A stretch of 64,000 nucleotides of DNA from AP-15 sp963797115 (GCA_963797115.1 CAWCOH010000007.1:310001-374000), one strand, 5' to 3'; positions 1 through 9,002 are shown, numbered from the stretch's first letter. Numbers and translations: made by a program. The notes: generated by a model from the sequence alone, not told the origin.

Positions 1-660
1 GCGGGACGAAAAGGCACGCGCGACATGCAGCTGATCGGGGCCGTGGCCCAACGGATCCGCGTCGAGGGTCACGATGACATCGGCTTCCGCCCAGCGAGGC
101 ATGACCGTTACGAGCCGGCCGAAGGCGAGTTGAGCGCCAGCGCGCGCCGCGTCGTCGTTTACCGGCTCGTACCGGTACCACCGCAGCTCCGGAAACCGAG
201 CCTTTAGCGCATCGATGCGCGCCAATGTTGTCGGCGATACGATCCGGCCGGTCACCAGCGCTATCGTCGAACCGGCGGTCCCGGCAGCAACGCGTTCCCA
301 CTCGGCGGCGAAATCGTCCCAGTTTGCGATTTGTCCGTCCTGCAGCACTTTGGACGACCGGCCAGGATCGTATAGCGACAGCACTTCGGCTTCGGCAAAG
401 ATATCGGTTGCGCCGAGGCTAAACGGGTGACGCGGATTGCCTTCGATCTTGATCGGCCGCCCGTCAACCGAAATCCCGAGAAAACCGCGCCCATACCCCG
501 ACAAGGACAAGGTCGTAGCAAACCGCATCGGCACGCCCGCCACCAAACCTTCCGGGATCTCGGCGTACGGGATAATTTCCTCATCGGGTGGGCTGCAGCG
601 CGCCATCGTCGCTGCTACCGCGCTCGCCATCAATTTCAGCGCGACGCGACGATCCACCAT
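1..660 (-). CDS. actB: Alternative complex III subunit ActB, N-terminal part (runs off window)
   Basis: Reading from position 660 down to 1 gives 220 codons without a stop, so the gene continues beyond the left edge. The N-terminus has a twin-arginine-like motif (RRVALK) and a hydrophobic stretch ending in a cysteine. It is followed by a molybdopterin-oxidoreductase-like domain (ISVDGRPIKIEGNPRHP, then LSLYDPGRSS), typical of the cofactor-less part of ActB. Known role: ActB is the large periplasmic Fe-S subunit of alternative complex III, a quinol oxidase that passes electrons to cytochrome c or a terminal oxidase. The start lies 14 nt after the actA stop, with a weak GGCGAG ribosome site, so the two are cotranscribed. 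The Fe-S motifs are outside the window. Confidence 0.8.
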   Translation of the reverse strand, partial: MVDRRVALKLMASAVAATMARCSPPDEEIIPYAEIPEGLVAGVPMRFATTLSLSGYGRGFLGISVDGRPIKIEGNPRHPFSLGATDIFAEAEVLSLYDPGRSSKVLQDGQIANWDDFAAEWERVAAGTAGSTIALVTGRIVSPTTLARIDALKARFPELRWYRYEPVNDDAARAGAQLAFGRLVTVMPRWAEADVIVTLDADPLGHGPDQLHVARAFSSR

Positions 661-674
661 GATGCGACTCGCCG

Positions 675-1331
675 TTACCGATGGCATATCGAGCAGTCCG
701 TCAGATGGCTGGCGTCGATCTGGTATTCTTTGACAAGACGGGCACCCAGCGTCGCCTGATCGTCGGGCGCTCGCCACGCCGTGTCGAAGACGCGGTCCTT
801 CGGCCTGATGTATCCTTCAGGATGGCGATGGCATTGCAAACACCAGCCCATGGTGAGGGCCTCCTGCTGGCGCATCAGGGCCATGTCTTGCACTGGCCCA
901 TGACAGGTGGAGCAGCCAACGCCATTGGCGATATGGACGCTGTGATCGAAGAAAACATAGTCGGGCAGGCGGTTTACCCGCTGCCAATGGAGCGGAACTC
1001 CGGTTTTCAGGCTTTCGCGCACCGGCGCCAGCATCGCCGCTTTTGTCCAAATCTGCGAATGGCAGGTCATGCAGATATGGGTGGATGGAATGCCTGCGAA
1101 TGCCGCCTTCTCGACGCCGGTATGACACATCCGGCAATCTAGGCCGAGGTCGCCGACATGGTGGGCATGGCTAAATGGAATTGGCTGGCCACGGGTAAGC
1201 CGCTGGTTGGTAGCGTAAGGCGATCTCCAGATCAGGTATGCCAAACTGGCGCCCATCGGCGGGCTAAGCAGCAAGGCGGCAATAACCAAGACGGCGACGC
1301 TGTTTGCTCCGGGTCGAAATAGCTGCGCCAC
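675..1331 (-). CDS. actA: Alternative complex III pentaheme cytochrome c subunit ActA
   Basis: A 218-residue protein with one N-terminal membrane anchor (about residues 10-35) and five CxxCH haem-binding motifs (CRMCH, CMTCH, CSTCH, CLQCH, CSICH). This matches the pentaheme ActA of alternative complex III, anchored to the periplasmic face and accepting electrons from quinol oxidation. It starts with GTG and is immediately followed by actB, as in known act operons. A generic cytochrome c3/NrfH-like multihaem protein is the alternative, but haem number plus the ActB neighbour make ActA the better call. The rest of the operon (ActC-F) would lie to the left of the window. Confidence 0.82.
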   Translation of the reverse strand: MAQLFRPGANSVAVLVIAALLLSPPMGASLAYLIWRSPYATNQRLTRGQPIPFSHAHHVGDLGLDCRMCHTGVEKAAFAGIPSTHICMTCHSQIWTKAAMLAPVRESLKTGVPLHWQRVNRLPDYVFFDHSVHIANGVGCSTCHGPVQDMALMRQQEALTMGWCLQCHRHPEGYIRPKDRVFDTAWRAPDDQATLGARLVKEYQIDASHLTDCSICHR

Positions 1332-1431
1332 CGGCGCGTTCCCTTCCGTTCAGCCCAGAACGTTGCTGCCTTGGCATAGGAACATGCGAGTAGGCCAACG
1401 AACGAGCGCTCCAGTTCGCGCGACCGTCTCT

Positions 1432-2517
1432 TTACCTCAGTAACGTTCGATCCATCGCTACGTTCCGGCCCTTGCGTTGGATGCGCGGCCGGCTGGCATA
1501 GGGTATGGAACTATCTGACGCGCTATAGTGATCCCGCGGGCGAGTGAGAAGCGCTGTCAGCCCGACACAGCCGAGGCCCAGTAGGCCGAGCGTAATCGCG
1601 CCGCGATGGCGGGACGCCACAGCTTGATATGAGACCTTCCGCGCGCGGTCGTCGAAGCGGCCGTGGGCGCCGTAATCGCCATCTGCGGTCTTGAACAGAT
1701 TGGCCGGCGCATCGTTTGGAACCGGCTCATCGGTCAGTTGGCCGCTGTAGCCGGCCTTAGCCAGATAACGATCGAGCAGCCCGGGAGCGAGCTTGTTGGC
1801 GAGGATCGTCATGACCGTCGGCAGCCCGACCCAAACCTCTCGCCGATCGGGATTTAGAGCGGCCTCGACAATCGCGCGCGCCGGCACCTCGGGCTGAAAG
1901 ATCGGCGGTACCGGCTGCGCCCGCTTGCCGAGCTTGTTGAGCGCCCAGTCAAATTGCGGCGTGTTGACAGCCGGCAGGTGGACCATGATTAGCCGTATCG
2001 CGCTGCCGTCATGGATCAGTTCGCTGCGGATCGAGTCGGTAAAACCGCGCACCGCGTGTTTGGCTCCGCAATAGACCGATTGCAGCGGGATCGCCCGATA
2101 GGCGAGTGCAGACCCCACATTGACGATGGTTCCGCGATCCCGCTTTCGCATCCGCGAAAGCGCCGCCATCGTGCCGTAAACCTGTCCGAGGTAGGTAACC
2201 TCGGTGGCGCGATGGAACTCCTCCGGTGCGATTCGGTAGATTGGTGCGAAGATTGTCGCCATCGCATTATTGACCCAGATATCGACCGGTCCCCTCTCGG
2301 CTTCGATCTGAGTGGCGGCCGTGTCGACCGCGTCGGCGTCGGCGACATCAGCGACAACCGGCAGCGCTTCGACCCCTCGTCCGCGGACCTCCTCTGCTGC
2401 TGATTCGAGCCTGGTAGCGTTGCGGGCGAGGAGCGCGACATCCCAACCGCGTCGGGCAAATTCGAGCGCTGTTGCTCGGCCTACACCCGCGCTGGCTCCG
2501 GTCACGACAGCAAGCAA
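1432..2517 (-). CDS. SDR family oxidoreductase with C-terminal membrane segment
   Basis: Classical short-chain dehydrogenase: TGASAGVG nucleotide-binding motif at the N-terminus, NNAM, a catalytic YCGAK tetrad segment, then a C-terminal tail with a hydrophobic stretch (GLLGLGCVGLTALL) that may anchor it to the membrane. The TTG at 2517 is chosen because a perfect AGGAGG (2523-2528) precedes it by five bases and the Rossmann fold begins right there. The frame stays open to a TTG at 2613, overlapping the upstream gene's end. Substrate unknown. It is probably cotranscribed with the PPC/DUF296 gene just upstream, behind an EcfG-like promoter at 3074-3099. Confidence 0.78.
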   Translation of the reverse strand: MLAVVTGASAGVGRATALEFARRGWDVALLARNATRLESAAEEVRGRGVEALPVVADVADADAVDTAATQIEAERGPVDIWVNNAMATIFAPIYRIAPEEFHRATEVTYLGQVYGTMAALSRMRKRDRGTIVNVGSALAYRAIPLQSVYCGAKHAVRGFTDSIRSELIHDGSAIRLIMVHLPAVNTPQFDWALNKLGKRAQPVPPIFQPEVPARAIVEAALNPDRREVWVGLPTVMTILANKLAPGLLDRYLAKAGYSGQLTDEPVPNDAPANLFKTADGDYGAHGRFDDRARKVSYQAVASRHRGAITLGLLGLGCVGLTALLTRPRDHYSASDSSIPYASRPRIQRKGRNVAMDRTLLR

Positions 2518-2596
2518 TGTATCCTCCTCACCGCCCAAAGGCTGGACTTTGCCTAGGAAACTGTCGCGGGTGTTATCCGGTTCCGCCGTCGATGCA

Positions 2597-3046
2597 TTAA
2601 GAAGAGGCGGCAAGGTCGATCAGTGCAATCCCGAGTTCGGGACGTTTCTTGCGCCGCAAATGCGCCGGTGTCTCAACCAGCGTCACTTCCAGTGTTGGCC
2701 GTACTAGTCCTTCGAGAAGATGGCCGCCGCGAGTGGTGCCATCGCTTAAGCCGAGCACGACATGAACGTGCAGACTTGGTTTGCCATGATCGTCGATGGC
2801 GATGTCACCGAGTGCGCTCAGCACCTCGCATTGCTGCTCTACCGGGATCTTGCGATAAGTCTTGACGGCTAGATCGAACCATCCGACCGTAGCCTTCGAA
2901 AACGCGCCGAGCGCTGTCAGTGAGGCAGCACCGAGCTGTTGCTTTCCGGCAAAGTCCGAGATGGTCGAGAAGGCCTCCTCATCCGGATCTAGGATCAAAA
3001 CAAAGGTTCGTTGACCGGCGCTTTCGGCGACGAGCTTCGACTGCAT
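2597..3046 (-). CDS. PPC (DUF296) domain DNA-binding protein
   Basis: About 150 residues covering a single plants-and-prokaryotes-conserved (DUF296) domain, with the core pattern GxxHxHxVLG (SLHVHVVLGLSDG) and the GGHLLEG motif. Family members form trimers and are linked to DNA binding or metal binding; the actual role is unknown. A start four codons upstream (3058) is possible, but 3046 has GGAG just before it and leaves a reasonable leader after the EcfG-like promoter at 3074-3099. It overlaps the open frame of the downstream SDR, which suggests an operon. Confidence 0.72.
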   Translation of the reverse strand: MQSKLVAESAGQRTFVLILDPDEEAFSTISDFAGKQQLGAASLTALGAFSKATVGWFDLAVKTYRKIPVEQQCEVLSALGDIAIDDHGKPSLHVHVVLGLSDGTTRGGHLLEGLVRPTLEVTLVETPAHLRRKKRPELGIALIDLAASS

Positions 3047-3073
3047 CGGCGGCTCCAAAACTTCATCACACCG

Positions 3074-3099
3074 AACGGCGACTGCGGCATCCTGGTTCC
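3074..3099 (-). promoter_or_regulatory. EcfG-type general stress promoter
   Basis: Read on the minus strand: GGAAC, 17 bases, CGTT. This is the established alphaproteobacterial EcfG consensus. It lies 28 bases before the chosen DUF296 start codon. Assignment is from pattern and position only. Confidence 0.6.
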
Positions 3100-3234
3100 C
3101 TGCGGGCCTCTTCCCTCCTCGAGCGCGGGAACCTTCCGCCGCCGACTGTCATTTGCTGGATAATCGTCAACCGTCGTCGAGACGACGACTGTTGCGTGCG
3201 CCGCTGGAAATACAGGTGGAATGTGACGACAAAC

Positions 3235-3861
3235 ATGCTGAGCGCCAGTAACAACGGCCTGGGATGGGCTGGGATCAGCCGGCGCTCCCTCCTCACTTCG
3301 ACGGCCTCAGCCGTTGCGCTGGCGCCGGTGGCCACCGGGGCCCAAAGCCGCACAGCGACAGAAATGCCCGCCAAGAGTATCGAGCCACAGACGGACGTGT
3401 CATTCGATCTGGTGGTCAACCGCCGAACCCGGCATTTGATGATCGATCCGCGCACCACCCTGCTCGACGCGCTGCGCGAGCATCTCGGACTGACGGGCGC
3501 AAAGAAAGGTTGTGACCACGGCCAGTGTGGCGCCTGCACGGTGCTGGTCGAGGATGCGCGCGTGCTCGGCTGCTTGACCCTCGCGGTCGCGGTCCGCGGT
3601 CCGGTGACGACAATCGAAGGGCTCGCGGAGCCGGGCGGGACTCTGCACCCGATGCAACAGGCCTTTATCGATCAGGATGCGTTTCAGTGCGGTTACTGCA
3701 CGCCGGGTCAGATCCTCGCGGCAATCGGCTGCATCAATGAGGGGCACGCCGGGACTGACGCGGAGATTCGGGAACAGATGAGCGGCAACCTCTGCCGATG
3801 CGCAGCCTACCCGCACATCGTCAAGGCGGTCGGCCAGGCCAAAGGCGAGATGCGGAGCTGA
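3235..3861 (+). CDS. paoA: Aldehyde oxidoreductase [2Fe-2S] subunit (PaoA-like), Tat-exported
   Basis: 208 residues from ATG 3235. Residues 1-36 are a twin-arginine signal (SRRSLL followed by an Ala-rich hydrophobic stretch), so the complex acts in the periplasm. Two [2Fe-2S] clusters are visible: Cys93/98/101/113 (plant ferredoxin type) and Cys152/155/187/189 (xanthine oxidase type, with CRC near the end). This is the small subunit of the PaoABC/YagTSR molybdenum hydroxylases, which oxidise aromatic and other aldehydes. It sits 3 bases before the FAD subunit gene. A GTG four codons upstream is an alternative start. Confidence 0.88.
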   Translation: MLSASNNGLGWAGISRRSLLTSTASAVALAPVATGAQSRTATEMPAKSIEPQTDVSFDLVVNRRTRHLMIDPRTTLLDALREHLGLTGAKKGCDHGQCGACTVLVEDARVLGCLTLAVAVRGPVTTIEGLAEPGGTLHPMQQAFIDQDAFQCGYCTPGQILAAIGCINEGHAGTDAEIREQMSGNLCRCAAYPHIVKAVGQAKGEMRS

Positions 3862-3864
3862 GCG

Positions 3865-4884
3865 ATGCGTCGTTTCCACTATCAGCGCGCCGGCGACCTC
3901 GCTGAGGCGATCGAGGCTGCCGGCAGTGATCGCAGCGATCTTCCCCCGACGATGGCCGCGGCGCAATTTCTCGCTGGCGGCACCACGATCCTTGACTTGA
4001 TGAAGCTTGATGTGATGCAGCCTCAGAGTCTGGTCGACATCAACCGGGTTGACGGGGATGCCGGCCGGGTCGAGCGGCGCGCCGACACCTTTTACCTCGG
4101 CGCGTTCGCGACGATGGCCGCAGTCACCGACCATCCTGAGATCAGGCGTAACTATCCGGTCGTCGCGCAATCGCTTGACCTGGCGGCGAGTCCTCAGATC
4201 CGAAATATGGCGACGCTCGGTGGCAACGTACTGCAGCGGACGCGGTGCAACTACTTTCGCGACCCATCCTGGGGCGCCTGCAACAAGCGTCAGCCGGGGA
4301 CCGGCTGCGCGGCACTCGACGGGGTCAACCGCAGGCACGCCGTGCTCGGAGTCAGCAACCACTGCGTTGCTGCCTATCCCGGTGACTTCGCACAGGCTCT
4401 GGTCGCCCTCGACGCCAAAGTCGAGATTCTCGGGCCCGGCGGACCGCGGGTCATGCCCTTCGAGCAACTGCACCGGCTTCCAGGCGAGACCCCGCATATC
4501 GAGACGGTGCTGATGCCCGGGGAGCTGATCACCGGCTTCAGGCTACCGGTTGCCCCATGGACCCGGCGCTCGCTTTATCTGAAGATCCGCGACCGGCAAT
4601 CTTACGAATTCGCGCTGGCGTCTGCTGCTGTCGTTCTCGAGCTCGCCGACGGCGCGGTCAATCAGGCGCGTATTGCGCTCGGTGGTGTGGCAACCAAGCC
4701 ATGGCGGGCGCGCGAGGCCGAAGCCGCGCTCGAAGGCCACGCTGTCGACGAAGCCACCGCCAAGCGCGCGGCCGAAGCAGCCTTTGCCGGGGCTCAGAGC
4801 CGTGGTGACAACGCCTATAAGGAGGAACTCGGCAAGCGGACCCTCGTCCGCGCCTTGTTGCAAGCCAGCCAACTGAGCGTCTAG
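3865..4884 (+). CDS. paoB: Aldehyde oxidoreductase FAD-binding subunit (PaoB-like)
   Basis: 339 residues with the CO-dehydrogenase/xanthine-dehydrogenase FAD fold: FLAGGTT near residue 36 and ATLGGNV near 117, both FAD-contacting motifs. Four extra cysteines (128, 139, 148, 167) lie in an insertion; in E. coli PaoB the equivalent insertion holds a [4Fe-4S] cluster, so the same is inferred here. It passes electrons from the Fe-S subunit to FAD and on to an acceptor. It lies between the Fe-S and molybdenum subunits with 2-3 base gaps, a tightly coupled operon. Confidence 0.87.
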   Translation: MRRFHYQRAGDLAEAIEAAGSDRSDLPPTMAAAQFLAGGTTILDLMKLDVMQPQSLVDINRVDGDAGRVERRADTFYLGAFATMAAVTDHPEIRRNYPVVAQSLDLAASPQIRNMATLGGNVLQRTRCNYFRDPSWGACNKRQPGTGCAALDGVNRRHAVLGVSNHCVAAYPGDFAQALVALDAKVEILGPGGPRVMPFEQLHRLPGETPHIETVLMPGELITGFRLPVAPWTRRSLYLKIRDRQSYEFALASAAVVLELADGAVNQARIALGGVATKPWRAREAEAALEGHAVDEATAKRAAEAAFAGAQSRGDNAYKEELGKRTLVRALLQASQLSV

Positions 4885-4886
4885 TT

Positions 4887-7181
4887 ATGGATATACGCGC
4901 TAAAATTGGTACGCCGGCGGCGCGCATTGATGGCCGCCTTAAAGTGACCGGCGAGGCTCGTTATGCCTCCGACACCCCTCTAGCCAATCCGGCCTATGCA
5001 TTTCTCGTCACCAGTGCGATAGCACGCGGCCGCATCACCGCGATCGACGAGAGCGGGAGCCGCGCGGCGCCCGGCCTACTGGAGATTCTGACCCATCGCA
5101 ACATCGGTAATGCGATCCAACAGACCAAGTTGTTCAGCGATGGCGGCTATGTCGGCTCTACGATAGTCCCGCTTGCCGCCGATCAGGTCTGGCACCATGG
5201 GCAGATCATCGCGCTGGTTCTTGCCGAAGGCTTCGAGGAGGCGCGCGAAGGCGCTCACCGACTGAAAGTGAGCTATATGCCCGAGCAGCCAGCGGCCGGC
5301 TTTGACAGCACCGGCACGACGATAGTCGCCGCCAAGCATGTATCGAGCAAACATGAAGATCCGGCGGTCGGCGATGCCGCTGGTGTCTTCGCCAGCGCGC
5401 CGGTCACCGTCGATCAGCATTATGCGACCCCGACCCAGCATCACAACCCGATCGAACTGTTTACGACGAGCTGTGCCTGGACCGACGGCAAGCTCACCGT
5501 ATGGGAGGCCAGCCAGAACGTAACCGGTCTCAAACACGGCCTGGCCGAGCAGCTCGGCATCGATCCCGAGCAGATCCGGGTGATTTCTCCCTATATTGGC
5601 GGCGCCTTTGGCTCGCGCGGCTCGTTGACCCAGCGTACCGCGCTGATCGCGGTCGCGGCGCGCCGGCTGAACCGGCCGGTCAAGCTGGTTGCGACGCGTG
5701 ACCAGGGGTTCACGATCGCCAGCTACCGTGCGGAAACACGTCACCATGTCAAGCTCGGCGCAGACCGCGACGGCAAGCTGGTGGCGCTGATCCATGAGGG
5801 CGAGGAAGTTACCAGCCGACCCGACAACTACATGGTCTCTGGCACCGACGCCTCCACCCGGCTTTACGGGTGCCCCAACATCGCCTCCAAGGTTTCGCTC
5901 GTGCATGCCGACCGCAATACCCCGGGCTTTATGCGCTCCCCGCCCGAGGTGCCGTACCTGTTTGCGCTCGAATCGGCGATGGACGAGCTGGCGGTGGCGC
6001 TCGACCTGGACCCGGTCGAATTGCGGCGGCGTAACGACACGGACCGTGAGCCGATCAAGGGCTTGCCTTACACCAGCCGCTCGCTGATGTCGTGCTTTGA
6101 CGCTGCAGCCAAGGCATTCGGCTGGCCGGACCGCGATCCGAGGCCGGGCTCGATGGGCGATGGCGACTGGGCTATCGGCTGGGGCTGTGCCGCGACAATG
6201 TATCCGACGCAGCTCGGTCCCGCCTCAGCGCGAGTGACGCTGACGCCGCAGGGCACCGTAAAAGTGCAGACCGCGGCGCACGATATCGGCACGGGCGCAT
6301 CTACGGTGATTGCGTTGACCGCGGCCGACAAACTCGGTGTAGCGCTCGACAAAATTTCGGTGGAACTCGGCGATTCCGAGCTGCCGCCGGCGCCGGTTGC
6401 CGGCGGGTCGAACACCACCGCCAGCGTCTGCAACGTCCTGGCCAAGGCCTGCGGGCAGATCCGGGCGCGGATTGCCGAGGCGGCGGTTGCCGCTCCAGGC
6501 AGTGCTTTCGCCGGCAAGGAGCCGTCTCGCCTCACATTGGCCGACGGCATGCTAAAGGACCCCGATGGCGCATCCGAGCCGCTGGCGGCGGCAATCGGCC
6601 GCGTGTCGAACGGCGCGGTCGAAGTTTATGCCGAGAATATCCCGCATGGGATCACTTCCGAAGGAATGAAGAAGCTCTACCAAGGCCACGTCGCTCTCGC
6701 TGGCGGCGCGACCCTGAAGGACCGTATCCAATTCGCCTTTGGTGCCGAATTCGTCGAGGTCCGGGTGCATCTGCGCACCCGGGAGATCCGCTGTCCCCGC
6801 GTCGTCGGCGCCTTTGCCGCCGGGCAGATCGTCGATCCGCTGACCGCCAAGAGCCAGCTGATGGGCGGGCTGATCTGGGGCGTCTCGTCAGCCCTGCACG
6901 AGGCGACCGAAATCGATCGCCGTCACGCCCGCTACTACAATACCGACCTTGCCGAGTACCTGATCCCCGTCAATGCCGATATCGAGACCGCCGAGGTTAT
7001 CTTCGTTCCCGAAGACGACCGGCAGGTCAATGATCTCGGGATCAAGGGCCTGGGTGAGCTCGGCAATGTTGGAACCAATGCAGCGGTCGCCAATGCGGTC
7101 TACCACGCCACCGGCGTCAGGATCCGCGAGTTGCCGATCCGGCTGGAGAAACTCCTCGATGCGCCCGCATTGGCGCTTTGA
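4887..7181 (+). CDS. paoC: Aldehyde oxidoreductase molybdopterin-binding subunit (PaoC-like)
   Basis: 764 residues, full length for the family. It begins with the KVTGEARYASD motif of the aldehyde oxidase a/b hammerhead domain, followed by the molybdopterin-binding regions (GGAFGSRG near 240; AHDIGTGA near 470). It ends with GLGELG, whose Glu724 is at the position of the catalytic base. It carries the molybdenum cytosine-dinucleotide site. No PaoD-type insertion chaperone gene follows; the next gene is on the opposite strand, so maturation must rely on a factor elsewhere. Confidence 0.88.
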   Translation: MDIRAKIGTPAARIDGRLKVTGEARYASDTPLANPAYAFLVTSAIARGRITAIDESGSRAAPGLLEILTHRNIGNAIQQTKLFSDGGYVGSTIVPLAADQVWHHGQIIALVLAEGFEEAREGAHRLKVSYMPEQPAAGFDSTGTTIVAAKHVSSKHEDPAVGDAAGVFASAPVTVDQHYATPTQHHNPIELFTTSCAWTDGKLTVWEASQNVTGLKHGLAEQLGIDPEQIRVISPYIGGAFGSRGSLTQRTALIAVAARRLNRPVKLVATRDQGFTIASYRAETRHHVKLGADRDGKLVALIHEGEEVTSRPDNYMVSGTDASTRLYGCPNIASKVSLVHADRNTPGFMRSPPEVPYLFALESAMDELAVALDLDPVELRRRNDTDREPIKGLPYTSRSLMSCFDAAAKAFGWPDRDPRPGSMGDGDWAIGWGCAATMYPTQLGPASARVTLTPQGTVKVQTAAHDIGTGASTVIALTAADKLGVALDKISVELGDSELPPAPVAGGSNTTASVCNVLAKACGQIRARIAEAAVAAPGSAFAGKEPSRLTLADGMLKDPDGASEPLAAAIGRVSNGAVEVYAENIPHGITSEGMKKLYQGHVALAGGATLKDRIQFAFGAEFVEVRVHLRTREIRCPRVVGAFAAGQIVDPLTAKSQLMGGLIWGVSSALHEATEIDRRHARYYNTDLAEYLIPVNADIETAEVIFVPEDDRQVNDLGIKGLGELGNVGTNAAVANAVYHATGVRIRELPIRLEKLLDAPALAL

Positions 7182-7188
7182 GCAATAG

Positions 7189-8301
7189 CTACTCGGACGC
7201 CTTATCGGCGAGTTCCCCGAGCCGCCAACGCAGAAAGGCGACGACCGCAGCCTCTTCGGCAGTCATGCCCTCGACCTCCTCCACCAGATAGACGCGCGTT
7301 TTTTCGGCCAGAGTGGCGAGCAGTGTTTCATCCAAAAAGCCTTCGAAGATCTCCGGATGGATATAGCAGCGGCGACAAACTGCCGGCGTGTTGCCAAGGT
7401 GCTTCGCCACCCGTTCGACTGCACGAACGATCGCACGTTTGCGCATAGCGTCACTGTCGATATGCTCGAACTCGCCCAGCGCGAGGGCGGCAAGGTTAGT
7501 TCCTGCCCAGGTCCGAAAATCCTTGGCGGTGATTTCCTCACCCGAAATTTCGTGTAGATACGCATTCACCTCGGTCGAGGTGACGGTGTGGCGCTCACCG
7601 GCATCGTCGACATACTGAAAGAGTTCATAGCCAGGTAGATCCCGACATGCCTTGACGACGCGCGCTAGCCGTGGATCATTGATGTCGGTTTCGTTGCGGC
7701 TGCCGCCTTTGCCGCGAAAACTCAGATAGAGGTGGCTCCCCTCTATTCGGGCGTGCCGGTCGCGCAAAGTAGTCAGACCGAAGCTACCGTTTGTCCTGGC
7801 ATATTCGCTGTTGCCAATGCGAAAGAGGGTCAGCTCCAGAAGCCGAACAACCGCGGCCAGCACCCGCTCGGGCGGCAGACCGTGACGGCGGAGATCGGCG
7901 TCGACCCGGGCTCGTATGGACGGCAACACCCGGGCAAACATTAGCATCTTGCCGTATTTTGCCTCGTCGCGGACAACGCGCCATCTGGGATGATAGCGAT
8001 ACTGTTTGCGGCCCCTTTGGTCGCGTCCGGTAACTTGGAGATGTCCCAGCGGGTCGGGGCTGATCCATACCGCAGACCAGGCGGGAGGGATTACCAGCGA
8101 TTTGATGCGCCGCAAGGTCGCTAGGTCGCATACTGGCGACCCGCTGGGACGACGATAATCGAACCCGCTGCGCGCGTTGTGGCGGATGATCCCCGGCTTA
8201 TCGTCAGTCGTGTAGTGAAGCTGGGCTAGCTTGGCGGCGGTCTCTGGGTCGAGCGCCGAGGCAACATTGGGATTTTTCGCCTGTTTTCGACGAGCATTCA
8301 C
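7189..8301 (-). CDS. DNA topoisomerase IB (eukaryotic/poxvirus type)
   Basis: 370 residues. The active-site segment NTPAVCRRCYIHP is clear, with the nucleophile at Tyr313. The catalytic KGGSRNE region and RTWAGTN arginine segment are also present. It relaxes supercoils without ATP through a 3'-phosphotyrosine intermediate. It converges with paoC, leaving only 7 bases between stop codons. Upstream on the same strand are the DUF6496 and PRC-barrel genes, a grouping seen in alphaproteobacterial stress loci. Confidence 0.9.
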   Translation of the reverse strand: MNARRKQAKNPNVASALDPETAAKLAQLHYTTDDKPGIIRHNARSGFDYRRPSGSPVCDLATLRRIKSLVIPPAWSAVWISPDPLGHLQVTGRDQRGRKQYRYHPRWRVVRDEAKYGKMLMFARVLPSIRARVDADLRRHGLPPERVLAAVVRLLELTLFRIGNSEYARTNGSFGLTTLRDRHARIEGSHLYLSFRGKGGSRNETDINDPRLARVVKACRDLPGYELFQYVDDAGERHTVTSTEVNAYLHEISGEEITAKDFRTWAGTNLAALALGEFEHIDSDAMRKRAIVRAVERVAKHLGNTPAVCRRCYIHPEIFEGFLDETLLATLAEKTRVYLVEEVEGMTAEEAAVVAFLRWRLGELADKASE

Positions 8302-8314
8302 ATTTGGGACTTAG

Positions 8315-8479
8315 CTAGCTCGCCTTTTTGCGGCGCCTTGACTGGCCGGATTCTGACATAGCTATCGCGACCGCCTGTTTGCGGCTTTTCACTTTGCGGC
8401 CGGAGCTACTCTTGAGTTTTCCCTCCTTGTACTCGTGCATGACCTTTTTGACTTTTCCCTTCTTTCTCGTACTGGGCAT
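8315..8479 (-). CDS. Small basic DUF6496-type protein
   Basis: A 54-residue protein rich in Lys, Arg and Ser. It starts MPSTRKKGKVKKVMHEYKEG, followed by a short SRKQAVAIAMSESG motif, which matches the DUF6496 family as I know it. Function unknown; the basic composition suggests nucleic acid or acid-stress association. It is followed 13 bases later by topoisomerase IB on the same strand, and a strong hairpin (8519-8542) separates it from the PRC-barrel gene upstream. Confidence 0.7.
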   Translation of the reverse strand: MPSTRKKGKVKKVMHEYKEGKLKSSSGRKVKSRKQAVAIAMSESGQSRRRKKAS

Positions 8480-8518
8480 CTGATCGCCTCCAGTCTATAG
8501 CTTTCAGGGTTAAAGAGT

Positions 8519-8542
8519 GGGACCGCGCTCTCACGCGGTCCC
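8519..8542 (-). terminator. Hairpin after PRC-barrel gene
   Basis: GGGACCGCG (8519-8527) pairs perfectly with CGCGGTCCC (8534-8542) around a 6-base loop, directly after the PRC-barrel gene stop. The following minus-strand bases are only moderately T-rich (ACTCTTTAA), so it may be a weak terminator or an mRNA-stabilising end. Confidence 0.5.
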
Positions 8543-8554
8543 CGGGGTTGTCCA

Positions 8555-8956
8555 TCAGAGAGGCCGTATCCAATACTGGTCGATTCTGTCTCTGTAGGCG
8601 CGATCGGACCAGTCAGGCTGTGTGCTCATCGTATAGTGCGGCGACCCCTCGAGGCGCGTGCGATCGAGATCCACGCAATACCCGCCGAGATTGACACTAT
8701 AGGTCAGGGACTTCCACGGCAGCGGATGATAGCTTTCCCCCATACCTAGAAAGCCACCGAACAACATCACAGCGTATTCGACATGACCGGTGAACTTGTC
8801 GATCATGAGGTGATGGATCGAACCGAGATGATCACCCGCGCTGTTATAAACGGCGGTTCCATCAACTTTTTCTGATGAAATCAGCCGGTTGGTTTCGCTG
8901 GCCTCGACCGGACGATTGATCACATTGGTTTGGCTTTGCATACCGTACTCCTTCAA
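8555..8956 (-). CDS. Cytoplasmic PRC-barrel domain protein
   Basis: 133 residues without a signal peptide. Residues 25-90 form a PRC-barrel (VYNSAGDHLGSIHHLMIDKFTG..., then FLGMGESYHPLPW), a small beta-barrel found in RNA processing (RimM) and photosynthetic reaction centre proteins. The C-terminus carries a conserved WSDRAYRDRIDQYW segment typical of stress-associated PRC proteins. A perfect EcfG-like promoter (8977-9002) lies just upstream. Role unknown. Confidence 0.78.
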   Translation of the reverse strand: MKEYGMQSQTNVINRPVEASETNRLISSEKVDGTAVYNSAGDHLGSIHHLMIDKFTGHVEYAVMLFGGFLGMGESYHPLPWKSLTYSVNLGGYCVDLDRTRLEGSPHYTMSTQPDWSDRAYRDRIDQYWIRPL

Positions 8957-8976
8957 TAGGTTAATACTGAAAAACT

Positions 8977-9002
8977 AACGGTCTTGTACGACGAAGGGTT
9001 CC
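8977..9002 (-). promoter_or_regulatory. EcfG-type promoter for PRC-barrel gene
   Basis: Minus-strand GGAAC, 17 bases, CGTT, a perfect consensus, 21 bases before the PRC-barrel start. It falls in the true intergenic gap once the neighbouring gene is corrected for a frameshift (see 9053-9407). Confidence 0.65.
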
